This document shows, piece by piece, positions 1 to 7,800 of a stretch of DNA of 64,000 bases. The translations under genes were made by a program, and so were the position numbers. The DNA comes from Microbacterium sp. KUDC0406. Its GTDB lineage: Bacteria > Actinomycetota > Actinomycetes > Actinomycetales > Microbacteriaceae. The stretch spans positions 3,286,001 through 3,350,000 of the forward strand of contig NZ_CP091138.1 in assembly GCF_021582875.1 (NCBI RefSeq), given 5' to 3'. Numbering within the stretch: position 1 is the stretch's first letter; each line of letters starts with the position of its first letter. A model generated the notes under the pieces. It worked only from the letters and a program-made list of their open reading frames with translations, ran no database searches and was not told the origin of the DNA.

Positions 1-712
1 CAGTTCTCCTGGCGCACGCCCGACATCGAGATGGCCGAGCACATCCTCGCGGTGCTCGATCGCAATGCGGCGGCCGCGGCGACGATGGCGCACTGCGAGC
101 TGGAGGAGCGCTGGGTCGCACGCAGCCGCCCCGGTCGCACCAACCACGTGATGGCGGAGACGCTCTACGCCAACCTCGAGCAGGTCGGCGCGCCCGTGTA
201 CGGGCCCGATGCGGTCGCTGTCGCCCAGGACATCCAGCGCACGCTCGGTCACGAACCCAGCGAGAGGCCGTTCCTCGCCGAGACCGAGCGGCTGATCGAC
301 CCCCAGGAGGCGGAGCGGATCCTGCGCGAGCACATGCCCGCATGGCAGCGCAACTGGACCAGCGACGACTACGTCGAGATGTCGCACTACGCACCGCTGG
401 TGCGGTTCTACGTGTCACGACCGGCGCTGCAGCCGGTTCCCGGAGCGGGCCCCTGACCCGGCATGGGTGATGAACGCTCTGGGCGGGATACCCGAGACGA
501 TCGCACCGACGATCGTGACGGCGGGGAAGACGATCTCCGGCACCTTCCTGGACCTGCTCACGGCGCCGGAGACCCTGGCGGCCGCGCGGGCCGAGTTCAG
601 CGAACGCAGCGAGGCCGACCCGATGCCTGCGCTGCTGCCGGCCGACTTCGAGGCGCCGATCGATCTGCCCTGGCCGGACTACTCGGAGGCGGGCGGGCAC
701 CGGCACTGGTGA
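1..712 (+). CDS. M20-family amidohydrolase (AbgB-like), 5'-truncated and frameshifted
   Basis: C-terminal part of a peptidase M20/aminobenzoyl-glutamate-utilisation type amidohydrolase; the start lies outside the window. The open frame runs from base 1 (FSWRTPDIEMAEHIL) to a stop at 454-456. The family-typical C-terminus (WVMNALGGIPETIAPTI) continues in another frame to 712. Dropping one C from the run at 450-453 joins the two parts as PGAGPDPAWVMNALGG, so this is one gene with an apparent one-base insertion. The family hydrolyses amide bonds of small N-acylated or N-aminobenzoyl amino acids with a dinuclear metal centre; the substrate here is unknown. Confidence 0.75.
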
Positions 713-717
713 GCGAG

Positions 718-1140
718 TCAGCCGGTGACCGTGATCACCGCACCCTCGCTGCCGCCGTTCTCGCCCCAGCGCAGGTACGCGGTGACGATGTCGCGCAGCA
801 CGTCGAGGTCGACCTCTTCGAGGTCCTTGATGTAGAGGCATCCGACGCCGGTGGTGTGCGCACCGAGCCTGGTGAGGGCGTCGGCGTGCTCGGCGGTGGA
901 CTCCAGATAGATGGTCGACGCCGCCTTGCGCGGGGCGAACGCGAGCAGCGGCATGTCGCCCTCGGTGCCGGTGGCATAGCGGTAGTGGCAGCTGCCGAAG
1001 CCGACGATCGTGCCCCACAGCTCGGGCTCGCGGCCGGAGACGTCCTGCAGCAGGGCGGTCAGCGTCTCGGCGTCACGTCGCCGCTTCGCGGGCGTGACCG
1101 ACGCGAGGAACGTGGCGACGCTGCCGCCGGTCGGCTTCAC
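718..1140 (-). CDS. DUF1801 domain-containing protein
   Basis: A 140-residue protein with the DUF1801 (YdhG-like) pattern: an N-terminal VATFLASVTPAKRRRDAETL segment, a central GFGSCHYRY motif, an FAPRKAASTIYLE strand and a C-terminal GCLYIKDLEEVD segment. The family is a small alpha/beta fold of unknown biochemical role. The gene follows the HhH-GPD gene on the same strand, separated by a half-REP sequence, so the two may be co-transcribed. The start is the ATG at 1138-1140. Confidence 0.8.
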   Translation of the reverse strand: MKPTGGSVATFLASVTPAKRRRDAETLTALLQDVSGREPELWGTIVGFGSCHYRYATGTEGDMPLLAFAPRKAASTIYLESTAEHADALTRLGAHTTGVGCLYIKDLEEVDLDVLRDIVTAYLRWGENGGSEGAVITVTG

Positions 1141-1154
1141 CTGCTGGCCTTTCT

Positions 1155-1183
1155 GGGTTTCGACTCGCTACGCTCGCTCAACC
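1155..1183. repeat. REP-like half element
   Basis: A GTTTCGACTCGCTACGCTCG...CTCAAC word, one arm of the inverted repeat whose other arm (TTGAGCGAGCG...AGCGAGTCGAA) occurs near 16362 and 24024. It lies between two minus-strand genes. Confidence 0.55.
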
Positions 1184-1198
1184 TTGCCCCGGCGCCCA

Positions 1199-1909
1199 TC
1201 AACGCTCCTTCGTCGCATTGCTCTGCGCCGCGGCAGCCTTCATCGCCCGCTTGTGCTCGCGCACCTTGGTCAGCGACTCGGGCGAGACGATGTCGGCGAC
1301 GCTGCGGAAAGAGCCGTCCTCGCCGTAGGGGGCGGATGCCTCGCGCCAGCCCTCACCGGTGAAGCCGTACTGCTTGCCGAGCAGGGCCAGGAAGATCTTC
1401 GCCTTCTGCTCGCCGAACCCGGGCAGCGCCTTCAGGCGCTTCAGCACGGTGGGGCCGTCCGGCTGGGTCCCTGAGCCCTCCGGGTGGGTCTCTGAGCCCT
1501 CCGGTTGGGTCCCTGAGCCCTCCGGTTGGGTCCCTGACCCCTCCGGTTGGGTCCCTGAGCCCTCCGGTTGGGTCCCTGAGCCTGTCGAAGGGCGCGTCCA
1601 CAGCGCCGCGGCATTCCCGCCCCAGTCGTCGACCAGCGTCCGGCAGAGCGTCTGCACGCGCGTGGCCATCGAGCCGGGGAAGCGGTGCACCGAGGGCGAC
1701 TGCTTGAACGCCGCGAGGAACTCGTCGGGGTCCATCGACGCGATCGTCGTCGCGTCCGTCGCTCCCGTGCGCTGCTCGATCTTGAGGGGACCGGCGAACG
1801 CGGTCTCCATCGCGACCTGCTGGTCCAGCAGCATCCCGACCAGGAGCGCCAGAGGGTTGTTCGTGAGCAGGTCGTCGGCGGCGGTGTCTCCGGTGATGTG
1901 AAGGGCCAT
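1199..1909 (-). CDS. HhH-GPD-type base-excision-repair protein with internal repeat insertion
   Basis: A 236-residue protein that looks like the actinobacterial HhH-GPD base excision repair family. It starts MALHITGDTAADDLLTNNPL, has LLDQQVAMETAFAGP and carries a helix-hairpin-helix-like LKALPGFGEQKAKIFLALL segment. About 45 residues of low complexity, six units of (S)GTQPEG, sit between residues about 106 and 150. They are encoded by an expanded 21-bp repeat that ends in a REP word. The ATG at 1907-1909 has GAGACT six bases upstream, so it is probably a leaderless start; the longer upstream extension looks non-coding. Whether the insertion affects activity cannot be seen. Confidence 0.75.
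   Translation of the reverse strand: MALHITGDTAADDLLTNNPLALLVGMLLDQQVAMETAFAGPLKIEQRTGATDATTIASMDPDEFLAAFKQSPSVHRFPGSMATRVQTLCRTLVDDWGGNAAALWTRPSTGSGTQPEGSGTQPEGSGTQPEGSGTQPEGSETHPEGSGTQPDGPTVLKRLKALPGFGEQKAKIFLALLGKQYGFTGEGWREASAPYGEDGSFRSVADIVSPESLTKVREHKRAMKAAAAQSNATKER
1459..1592. repeat. 21-bp in-frame tandem repeat derived from a REP word
   Basis: Six consecutive copies of a 21-bp unit (CCGGTTGGGTCCCTGAGCCCT with minor variation). The last runs into CCTGAGCCTGTCGAAGGG, a REP word also seen at 4419, 28448 and 40359. The unit is seven codons long, so expansion keeps the host frame. Confidence 0.9.
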
Positions 1910-1958
1910 GAGGACAGTCTCGCACCCGAGCGGAAATCGTGGGACGGAACCCCCGACT

Positions 1959-1990
1959 ATGATGCATGCATCATGCATGTGACGTATGCT
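1959..1990 (+). promoter_or_regulatory. vapBC promoter with 16-bp palindromic operator
   Basis: Bases 1959-1974 form a perfect palindrome, ATGATGCATGCATCAT. A TATGCT -10-like box follows at 1985-1990, six bases before the antitoxin ATG, so the transcript is probably leaderless. The palindrome overlaps the -35 region, the usual place for autorepression by a VapB/VapC complex. Confidence 0.65.
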
Positions 1991-1996
1991 GAGTGC

Positions 1997-2221
1997 ATGA
2001 CAACGATCCAAGTTCGCAACGTCTCTGACGAGACGAGCCGTGCGCTCAAAGCGAAGGCCGCGCTCGAGGGCAGCTCGCTGAGCGACTACCTGCTGCGCGA
2101 GCTCGACCGCCTCGCGACGCGTCCGAGTCGCGCTGAGCTGCTGGAACGGATCGCGAGCCGCGGGGTTGCCGAGCTTGAGCCGGCCGCTCAGGTGCTGGCC
2201 GAGCAGCGACCCGGCCGATGA
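1997..2221 (+). CDS. vapB: VapB-type ribbon-helix-helix antitoxin
   Basis: A 74-residue antitoxin of a type II toxin-antitoxin pair. Residues 1-40 match a FitA/VapB-like ribbon-helix-helix DNA-binding domain (TTIQVRNVSDETSRALKAKA then SLSDYLLREL). The rest would bind and block the PIN toxin encoded next. The stop overlaps the toxin start (ATGA at 2218-2221), indicating translational coupling. The start is favoured by the upstream -10 box and palindrome. Confidence 0.85.
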   Translation: MTTIQVRNVSDETSRALKAKAALEGSSLSDYLLRELDRLATRPSRAELLERIASRGVAELEPAAQVLAEQRPGR

Positions 2222-2601
2222 CGCTCGTCGTCGACGCATCCGCGGTCGCCGAGATCCTGTTCGGAACCGAGGCGGGGCGACGGGCGGCAGCGCTGCTCGA
2301 CGGGCACGAGTTGCTGGCGCCGCAGCACCTTACGGCTGAAGTCGCCTCCGTCATCCGTGGATGGTCTCTCAGTAAGCAGATCACCGATGAGCAGGCGCTG
2401 CGCGCCTTCCGTGAGTTCGACGCGCTCGACGTCGAGCAGGTGCCGATGATGTCCATGCTGCCCGCAGTGTACGCACTGCGGCACAACGTCAGCGCGTACG
2501 ACGCCATGCACGTCGTGCTCGCCCGTGCGGCGCAGTGCTCGCTGCTGACTCTCGATGCTCGTCTCGCGGCATCCGCTCCGGACTGCGCGCTGCTGCCGTA
2601 G
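2218..2601 (+). CDS. vapC: VapC-type PIN-domain toxin
   Basis: A 127-residue PIN-domain ribonuclease. The acidic metal-binding residues are in place: D6 (LVVDAS), E41 (LTAEVAS), D95 (SAYDAMHVVLA) and D113 (LTLDARLA). Length and order are normal for the family. VapC toxins typically cut tRNA or rRNA and are held inactive by VapB; the target here is not predictable. It overlaps vapB by four bases. Confidence 0.9.
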   Translation: MTLVVDASAVAEILFGTEAGRRAAALLDGHELLAPQHLTAEVASVIRGWSLSKQITDEQALRAFREFDALDVEQVPMMSMLPAVYALRHNVSAYDAMHVVLARAAQCSLLTLDARLAASAPDCALLP

Positions 2602-2784
2602 TCGCGCACTGGCAGGGTTTACGCGGGGAGGGCATGCAGGAGAGGATCGTCGGGACGAGAGGAGCACGCCCTGTCGAGTGTGCGCACCCGCGAGGTACCG
2701 GGGGCGGTAGCCGCCCTCCTGTACGGTGAGGCCCACAGACACCGCGTCGACCGGAACGGTCGCCGCGTACAAGCCGAATGGATC

Positions 2785-3044
2785 ATGCAAGTGCGACTTG
2801 GTAAGAACGTGGGTCTGCTCATTGCGGGCGCTCTTGCGGCGCTGTTCGTCATCTTGGCGCTGATCGGCGTGGTCCAGACGAACGAGGTCTGCGCAGGGGA
2901 CGTGATCGACACGGTCCTGTGCGAGGGGCGCAGTTGCGGCAGTCCATCTTCGGAGGTCTGGTCGGGCTCGCGTTGATCGTCGGCGCCGCGATCGTCGCCG
3001 GGGCGCTGCTGATCGCCGGGCGAACAGCCAACAGCAGCGACTGA
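2785..3044 (+). CDS. Small two-TM hypothetical protein, frameshifted
   Basis: Not recognised. The first half (MQVRLGKNVGLLIAGALAAL...IGVVQTNEVC) is one transmembrane helix followed by a short loop with two cysteines. In another frame from about 2929 a second helix follows (SIFGGLVGLALIVGAAIVAG...TANSSD), ending at 3042-3044. Adding one G to the run at 2925-2928 joins them as a protein of about 86 residues with two membrane segments. The ATG at 2785 is the most likely start but an RBS is not clear. Convergent with the arr gene. Confidence 0.45.
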
Positions 3045-3229
3045 GCGGCTGGCCCGGGCATCCGGATCGCAGAAGTGCACTTCGAGCGGACGTGAGCCGA
3101 TGATCCGTCAGCGCGAAGCGCACATTCCCGCGCGAAGCGTGCGCCGGTCAGACCGCGAGTGCCGCCGCTTCAGGAGCTGATGCCGCGGGCGCCTTCCAGG
3201 TGCTCCAGGGGCTCGTCGCGCTAGCGCGG

Positions 3230-3640
3230 CTAGTTGATGATCTGGCCGCCGCCCTCGGCGCGCACACGGGCGAGGTTGTCATGCCAGGTCTGCAGCGCCT
3301 CCGGGGTCAGCCGGGTCCAGTCCTCGACGATGGCGAGCACCCGCAGCGGCTCGGTGCTGCGGTAGGAACGGGTCGGGTTGCCGGGGAACTTCTTGTCGGT
3401 GACGTTCGGGTCGTTCTCGAAGTCGCCGACGGGTTCGACGAGGTAGACCCGGGGCTCGCCGTCTCCGGCGGCCAGTTCGGCCGCGAGACCGGCGCCGTCG
3501 CGCAGCGCAGTGAAGTAGATGTGGTTCATCACGACCTCGGGCCGGTAGTTCGAGCGGAAGCCCGCGGTGAGCAGCTCGCCCGGTTGCAGGTCGGCCTTGG
3601 TGCCGTGGAAGAACGGTCCGTCGTCCAGCGTGTCGGTCAT
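3230..3640 (-). CDS. arr: NAD(+)-rifampin ADP-ribosyltransferase Arr
   Basis: A 136-residue Arr-family enzyme that transfers ADP-ribose from NAD to a rifamycin hydroxyl, inactivating the drug. The family catalytic triad is present with the expected spacing: H12 (FFHGTKADL), Y42 (HIYFTA) and D77 (DFENDPNVTDKKFPGNPTRS). TACCCT lies six bases before the ATG, a leaderless arrangement. The composition matches the surroundings, so this looks like a chromosomal gene rather than a mobile resistance cassette. Confidence 0.92.
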   Translation of the reverse strand: MTDTLDDGPFFHGTKADLQPGELLTAGFRSNYRPEVVMNHIYFTALRDGAGLAAELAAGDGEPRVYLVEPVGDFENDPNVTDKKFPGNPTRSYRSTEPLRVLAIVEDWTRLTPEALQTWHDNLARVRAEGGGQIIN

Positions 3641-3671
3641 CGGCTCAGGGTAATCGCCATGACGCGAGCGG

Positions 3672-3909
3672 GAAAGGAGGAAAAGGTCGCGGGGAGGGCT
3701 GCCTCAGCGGCGAAAAGCTCCTTGCACGGACTTCCGGGTCTGCGCTGGGTCCCGTGGTCGGGGTGAAAGGAGGAAAAGGTCGAGGGGAGGGCTGCCTCAG
3801 CGGCGAAAAGCTCCTTGCCTGGGACGGGTCAGGCGCTGGGTCCTGTGGTCGGGGTGCAAGGAGGAAAAGGTCGAGGGGAGGGCTGCCTCAGCGGCGAAAA
3901 GCTCCTTGC
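3672..3909 (+). repeat. Array 1 of 54-nt hairpin elements (3 copies)
   Basis: Fills the gap between arr and hemA. Three elements, each exactly 54 nt, lie at 3672-3725, 3765-3818 and 3856-3909. Each begins with (GC/GA)AAGGAG + GAAAA and ends with GGCGAAAAG + CTCCTTGC, with a variable GAGG/CCTC-type inner hairpin. The period is 91-93 bp and the spacers share GTGGTCGGGGT. The third copy has a perfect 8-bp terminal stem, GCAAGGAG/CTCCTTGC. No gene is evident in this gap. Confidence 0.85.
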
Positions 3910-3919
3910 ATAGGACGGG

Positions 3920-5220
3920 TCAGGCGGTGGCGGAGCCGGATGCCTCGGATGCCGAAGCCTCTGCCGTCAGCCCGTAGAGCGTCTCGAGCGCGGCGTGGAA
4001 CTCGTGCGCGCGGCCGGAGTCGGCCAGGTCGTGCGCACGGGTGGTGGGCGTGTGCAGCAGGACGCCCGCGAGGTGGCGCATCGCCTGCTCGACACGGCCG
4101 TCCTCGTCGCCGCGGCGGCGCGCACGCTCGATCTCGTCCTCGAGCAGACCGAAGATGTGCGAGCGCAGCGCGACGACGGCGGGCGTGACGCTCTGCCGGG
4201 CACCGACCACGTGGAAGTCTGCGGCGGCCGCGCGCACGATCGAGCGCGCGGCATCCGTCGCCTGCAGCTCCTCCAGCGGCGCGTGCAGCCGGATCGTCTC
4301 CAGGTCGAGAAGAGCGACGCCCTCGAGGTGCGCGACCGCGGGGTCCACGTTGCGCGGCATCCCGAGGTCGATCACGAGCTGTCCGGCGGCGTGGTGCGTG
4401 ACGGGGCATCCAGGAGTGGTCTCTGAGCCCGTCGAAGGGTCCGGATGCTGCAGCTGCGTCGGGCCGAGCACCGGCTCCGTCGCCGCGGTGCACGTGATCA
4501 GCAGCGTCGAACGGCGCGCGACGTCGGCGTACTCGCCGGCGGTGATGGCACGGAGCCCGTGCTTCTTCGCGAAGATCGCCGCACGACCTGAGGGGGAGTG
4601 CACGGTGATGTCCGTCGCTCCGCGCTCGCGCAGGGTCGCGAGGGTCACGGCTGCATAGGAGCCGGTGCCGACCAGCAGCACGCGCTCCGCGCCCCAGTCC
4701 GCGATGCGGCTGTCGGCGAGCTCGAGAGCGAGACGCACCAGCGAGCGGCCGGCGCGGGACAGCGCGGTGTCGTTCTTCACCCTGCGCTGCGCCTGGCTGG
4801 CGCGCTGGAACAGGCGCTCGAGCTCGGGGAAGTGGTGCCGTCCCTGCGGGCCGTGCTGAGAGCGCGGCGCACCTGCCCGGCGATCTCACCCTCGCCGGAG
4901 ACGACGGACTCCAGGCCGGATGCCACGGCGAAGAGGTGCTCGGGCACGCGGCGGTCGCTGAGCACCTGGTACGAGCCGTCCAGATCGGCGGCCGGGATGC
5001 CCGTCGCCTGCTCGACGGCGTCGCGCACCGCAGACGCGGCGTCGGCCGGTTCCGCGTCGATCTCGACGTACGCCTCGAAGCGGTTGCACGTCGCCAGGAC
5101 CACCGCACCCTGCGCGCCGCCGGCCATCAGAGCGGGGGCGACGGACTCAGGAGTGCGGCTGAGGCGTTCGAGCAACTCGAAGGAGGCGGTTCGATGACTC
5201 GCCGAGACGCAGACCAGCAC
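3920..5220 (-). CDS. hemA: Glutamyl-tRNA reductase HemA, frameshifted
   Basis: First committed enzyme of the C5 route to 5-aminolevulinate: reduces Glu-tRNA(Glu) to glutamate-1-semialdehyde, the substrate of HemL at 16.5 kb. The N-terminal part starts GTG (M)[16 protein letters not shown] and carries the active-site ATCNRFEAY and the [13 protein letters not shown] motif. The NADPH-binding and dimerisation parts ([13 protein letters not shown]) follow in another frame. One extra base at the run 4826-4829 restores [14 protein letters not shown], so this is one essential gene with an apparent sequence error. A REP word adds a foreign-looking [13 protein letters not shown] loop at 4419-4443 before [17 protein letters not shown] box lies eight bases upstream of the start. 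Confidence 0.9.
4419..4443. repeat. REP word inside hemA
   Basis: GGTCTCTGAGCCCGTCGAAG..., the same CTGAGCC(T/C)GTCGAAGGG word as at 1576, 28448 (reverse) and 40365. Here it is embedded in the hemA coding frame. Confidence 0.7.
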
Positions 5221-5287
5221 GGAACGGGATTCTACGCCGCTCTCCTATGTGACCCCTGACGCCCGCTCTGGGGTCGACCTTCTTCCG

Positions 5288-5349
5288 CTCCGGTCTCACT
5301 CGTCGCGGGTCCTGGGCCCGAGCGACCCGCAACCGCTGAGACCGGAGCA
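5288..5349. terminator. Nested long hairpin between rio and hemA
   Basis: A perfect 12-bp outer stem, GCTCCGGTCTCA (5288-5299) with TGAGACCGGAGC (5338-5349), encloses a second 7-bp stem, GCGGGTC (5306-5312) with GACCCGC (5325-5331). It sits just after the stop of the RIO-kinase gene and about 70 bp upstream of hemA, both on the minus strand. There is no clear T-tract. It could terminate the rio transcript or act on the hemA leader. Confidence 0.6.
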
Positions 5350-5358
5350 GCGGAAGGG

Positions 5359-6189
5359 TCATCCGAACGACTCCGCGACGAGCTCGGCGATCAGCTCGTC
5401 GGCGTCGGCGTCGACGCCCCGACGGGCGAACCATTCGCACACGTTCACGCAGTCTCGGTGCAGCAGATCCCAGGCCTGCGGATTGGCGGCGAGGTCGACG
5501 ATCTGCGGCAGGTCGATCACGACGACCCGCCCCTCGTGCACGAGCAGGTTGTAGGCGGAGAGGTCACCGTGCACCAGGCCGGCCCTGGCGAAGATCCGCA
5601 GGATCTCGGCGACCTGTGCGAAGCAGTCGTCCAGCCCGTCCCGCACCTGGGCGAGCCGGGGAGCCGCGGTGCCGTCGTGACCGATGAACTCCATCAGCAC
5701 CTCGGTGCCGTCCACCTGCACGGGGTAGGGCACCGGCGCGCCGAGCTCGTGCATCCGGCACAGCGCCTCGAACTCGGCGAAAGACCACTGTGCGGCGGCG
5801 ACGGCGCGGCCGTGCGCCGACTTCTTCGCAAGCGCGCGGGTGTCGCGGGTGTTCTGGGTGCGCCTCCCCTCGGTGTAGATCGAGGAGCGGTGGAAGCTGC
5901 GGTGCTCGGCGGATCGGTACCGCTTGGCGGCCAGCAGCGAGCGCTGCGAACGGGCGAACGGTACGGCGCGCTCGATGAGGAACACGTCGGCCTCCTTGCC
6001 CGTCTTCAGGATGCCGAGTTCGGTGTCGACGGCGTCGGCCGAGGTGACGACCCAGTCGGGGCGCGGCTCGGGACCGCGCTCGGTCGGGGTGACCGCCTGC
6101 CACGTGCTCCAGCGCTGGTTCTCGGCCAGGCGCGTGTCGGCGAAGGAGAGGGTGATGTCGAAAGGGGATGCGTCGAAAGACGGGTTCAC
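5359..6189 (-). CDS. RIO-family protein kinase
   Basis: A 276-residue RIO1-like kinase. Visible are a glycine-loop equivalent (LKTGKEADVFL, 62-71), the ATP-binding lysine K89 (LAAKRYR), the catalytic loop H207-G-D209-L-S-A-Y-N214 and the metal-binding aspartate D226 (VVVIDLPQIVD). RIO kinases are atypical Ser/Thr kinases/ATPases; the bacterial role is poorly defined. The start is a GTG at 6187-6189 with GGAG upstream. A 15-codon ORF with a strong Shine-Dalgarno lies in its leader. Confidence 0.88.
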   Translation of the reverse strand: MNPSFDASPFDITLSFADTRLAENQRWSTWQAVTPTERGPEPRPDWVVTSADAVDTELGILKTGKEADVFLIERAVPFARSQRSLLAAKRYRSAEHRSFHRSSIYTEGRRTQNTRDTRALAKKSAHGRAVAAAQWSFAEFEALCRMHELGAPVPYPVQVDGTEVLMEFIGHDGTAAPRLAQVRDGLDDCFAQVAEILRIFARAGLVHGDLSAYNLLVHEGRVVVIDLPQIVDLAANPQAWDLLHRDCVNVCEWFARRGVDADADELIAELVAESFG

Positions 6190-6243
6190 GGTGGTGTGCT
6201 CCAGGAGAGGAGGCCGCCGCCGGGGTGTCAGTGGCGGGAGGCC

Positions 6244-6291
6244 TCAGGGATGTGGATGTCGAGGGAAGGGCACGACGACAGAGACGTTCAT
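6244..6291 (-). CDS. Possible leader peptide upstream of the RIO kinase
   Basis: A 15-codon ORF (MNVSVVVPFPRHPHP) preceded by a strong Shine-Dalgarno, GGAAAGGAG, five bases before its ATG. It ends about 55 nt before the kinase start. The SD is stronger than that of the kinase gene itself, so a translated leader is plausible. Confidence 0.35.
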   Translation of the reverse strand: MNVSVVVPFPRHPHP

Positions 6292-6416
6292 CAGGCTCTC
6301 CTTTCCTCAGGCATCCGGGGCCGCTCCCGGTGCGCATCCGACACTAGGTGCTGCCGGCCGATCTGTCCAGCATCCGGCAGGGCGCACGCATAGGTGCCGA
6401 TGACAGGATGGGGCGC

Positions 6417-7430
6417 ATGAGTGACCTGCTGCGCGCGCTGTCCGGCGAGACCCCCCAGCGCACCCCCGTCTGGTTCATGCGGCAGGCGGGACGCTCGCTG
6501 CCCGAGTACCGCGAGCTGCGCGTCGGAACCCGGATGCTGGACGCCTGCCTGACTCCCGATCTCGCGGCCGAGATCACTCTGCAGCCGGTGCGCCGGCACG
6601 GGGTCGACGCGGCGGTGTTCTTCAGCGACATCGTCATCCCGCTGCGCCTCGCCGGTGTCGAGGTCGAGATCGAGCCCGGCCGCGGGCCGGTGTTCGCGAA
6701 CCCGGTGCGCACGGCCGACGACGTGGAGCGGCTCACCGCGATCGATCCCGCCTCGCTCGACGGCGATGCGATCGCCGCGGCGGTGCGCATCGTCACCGAC
6801 GAGCTCGGCGAGACGCCGCTGATCGGCTTCGCCGGCGCCCCCTTCACGCTCGCCGCCTACCTCGTGGAGGGCGGACCGTCCAAGGAGCACCTGCGTGCTC
6901 GCGCCATGATGCACGCAGACCCGGTGTCGTGGCACCGCCTAGCCGGCTGGCTCGCGGCGGTGTCGCGGCGCTTCCTCGAGACCCAGCGCGACGCCGGAGC
7001 ATCCGTCGTGCAGCTCTTCGACTCCTGGGCCGGGTCGCTGTCCACCGACGACTACCGCACCTACGTCGCCCCGCACTCGCGCGAGGTCATCGCCGGCATC
7101 GGGGTGCCCGCCATCCACTTCGGCGTCGGCACCGGGCCGTTCCTCGCCGACATGCGCCTGGACGGCACCGCCTCGGCGGTCGGCGTCGACTGGCGGATGC
7201 CGCTCGACGAGGCCATCGGCATCCTCGGTCCCGACGTCGCGGTGCAGGGCAACATCGATCCCGCGCTGCTGCAGGCGCCGTGGAGCGTGCTCGAGGCGCA
7301 CGTGCGCGACGTCATCGCGCGCGGCCGCGGTGCGAAGGGCCACATCCTCAACCTCGGGCACGGCGTGCCGCCCGAAACCGACCCCGACCAGCTGACCCGC
7401 ATCGTCGCGCTCGCGCACGGCGAGCTGTGA
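6417..7430 (+). CDS. hemE: Uroporphyrinogen decarboxylase HemE
   Basis: A 337-residue enzyme that decarboxylates the four acetate side chains of uroporphyrinogen III to give coproporphyrinogen III. Family motifs are the substrate-binding [16 protein letters not shown] near the N-terminus, [26 protein letters not shown] and GNIDPALL. The ATG at 6417 is chosen because CAGGAT lies seven bases before it, the leaderless arrangement used by many genes here; the longer in-frame extension lacks family sequence. It is followed by an unrelated protease module. Confidence 0.95.
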   Translation: MSDLLRALSGETPQRTPVWFMRQAGRSLPEYRELRVGTRMLDACLTPDLAAEITLQPVRRHGVDAAVFFSDIVIPLRLAGVEVEIEPGRGPVFANPVRTADDVERLTAIDPASLDGDAIAAAVRIVTDELGETPLIGFAGAPFTLAAYLVEGGPSKEHLRARAMMHADPVSWHRLAGWLAAVSRRFLETQRDAGASVVQLFDSWAGSLSTDDYRTYVAPHSREVIAGIGVPAIHFGVGTGPFLADMRLDGTASAVGVDWRMPLDEAIGILGPDVAVQGNIDPALLQAPWSVLEAHVRDVIARGRGAKGHILNLGHGVPPETDPDQLTRIVALAHGEL

Positions 7431-7436
7431 CCCCCC

Positions 7437-7486
7437 GCCCATGGGGAGTACTCCCCATGGGCCTGCGCGCGCCCCTCGGCTAGCTT
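7437..7486 (+). promoter_or_regulatory. Promoter with a 26-bp perfect palindrome
   Basis: Bases 7437-7462 are a perfect palindrome with half-site GCCCATGGGGAGT. TAGCTT at 7481-7486 is a good -10 box, so the palindrome covers the -35 region of the promoter for the calpain-like module. It is probably an operator for an unidentified regulator. Confidence 0.65.
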
Positions 7487-7516
7487 GTCAGCAGAGTCAA
7501 CGCCGGGGAGTGAGAA

Positions 7517-7798
7517 ATGGGCGCAGAGAAGGTCAGGATCGACTACGACCTGCTGACGTGTGTCAAGGAGTCGATCACGCAGATCATCGCCGAGCTGGAG
7601 GACGCCCCGGAGCGGACGGGCGACGTGGCCGGTGCCATCGGCGCCCCGTACGAGCGCACGCAGCTGAGCGCGCTGGCCTCCGACTTCCGGGGCGCGTGGG
7701 AGCCGAAGCGCGACGACCTCATCGCCACGCTCGGCGGCATCGGCACGCGCCTCGACACCGTGATCGACTCCTACAGCGACCTGGACGAGGGGGCCTGA
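7517..7798 (+). CDS. Small helical WXG100-like protein
   Basis: A 93-residue, mostly helical protein (MGAEKVRIDYDLLTCVKESI) with a central tryptophan in FRGAWEPKRDDL. Size and position directly upstream of a large effector-like protein recall WXG100/ESX-associated small proteins, but a canonical W-x-G turn is absent. GGGGAG lies six bases before the ATG. Two bases separate it from the next gene, so it is the first gene of a tight operon. It may be a secretion partner or chaperone for the next protein; that is inference from context. Confidence 0.6.
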   Translation: MGAEKVRIDYDLLTCVKESITQIIAELEDAPERTGDVAGAIGAPYERTQLSALASDFRGAWEPKRDDLIATLGGIGTRLDTVIDSYSDLDEGA

Positions 7799-7800
7799 CC

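Noticed and set aside
3230..3640. A mobile resistance island around arr
   Set aside because: No insertion sequence or composition change; arr genes are widespread on actinobacterial chromosomes.
3672..3909. Integron attC sites
   Set aside because: No core-site signature, no gene cassettes between the copies and no integrase.
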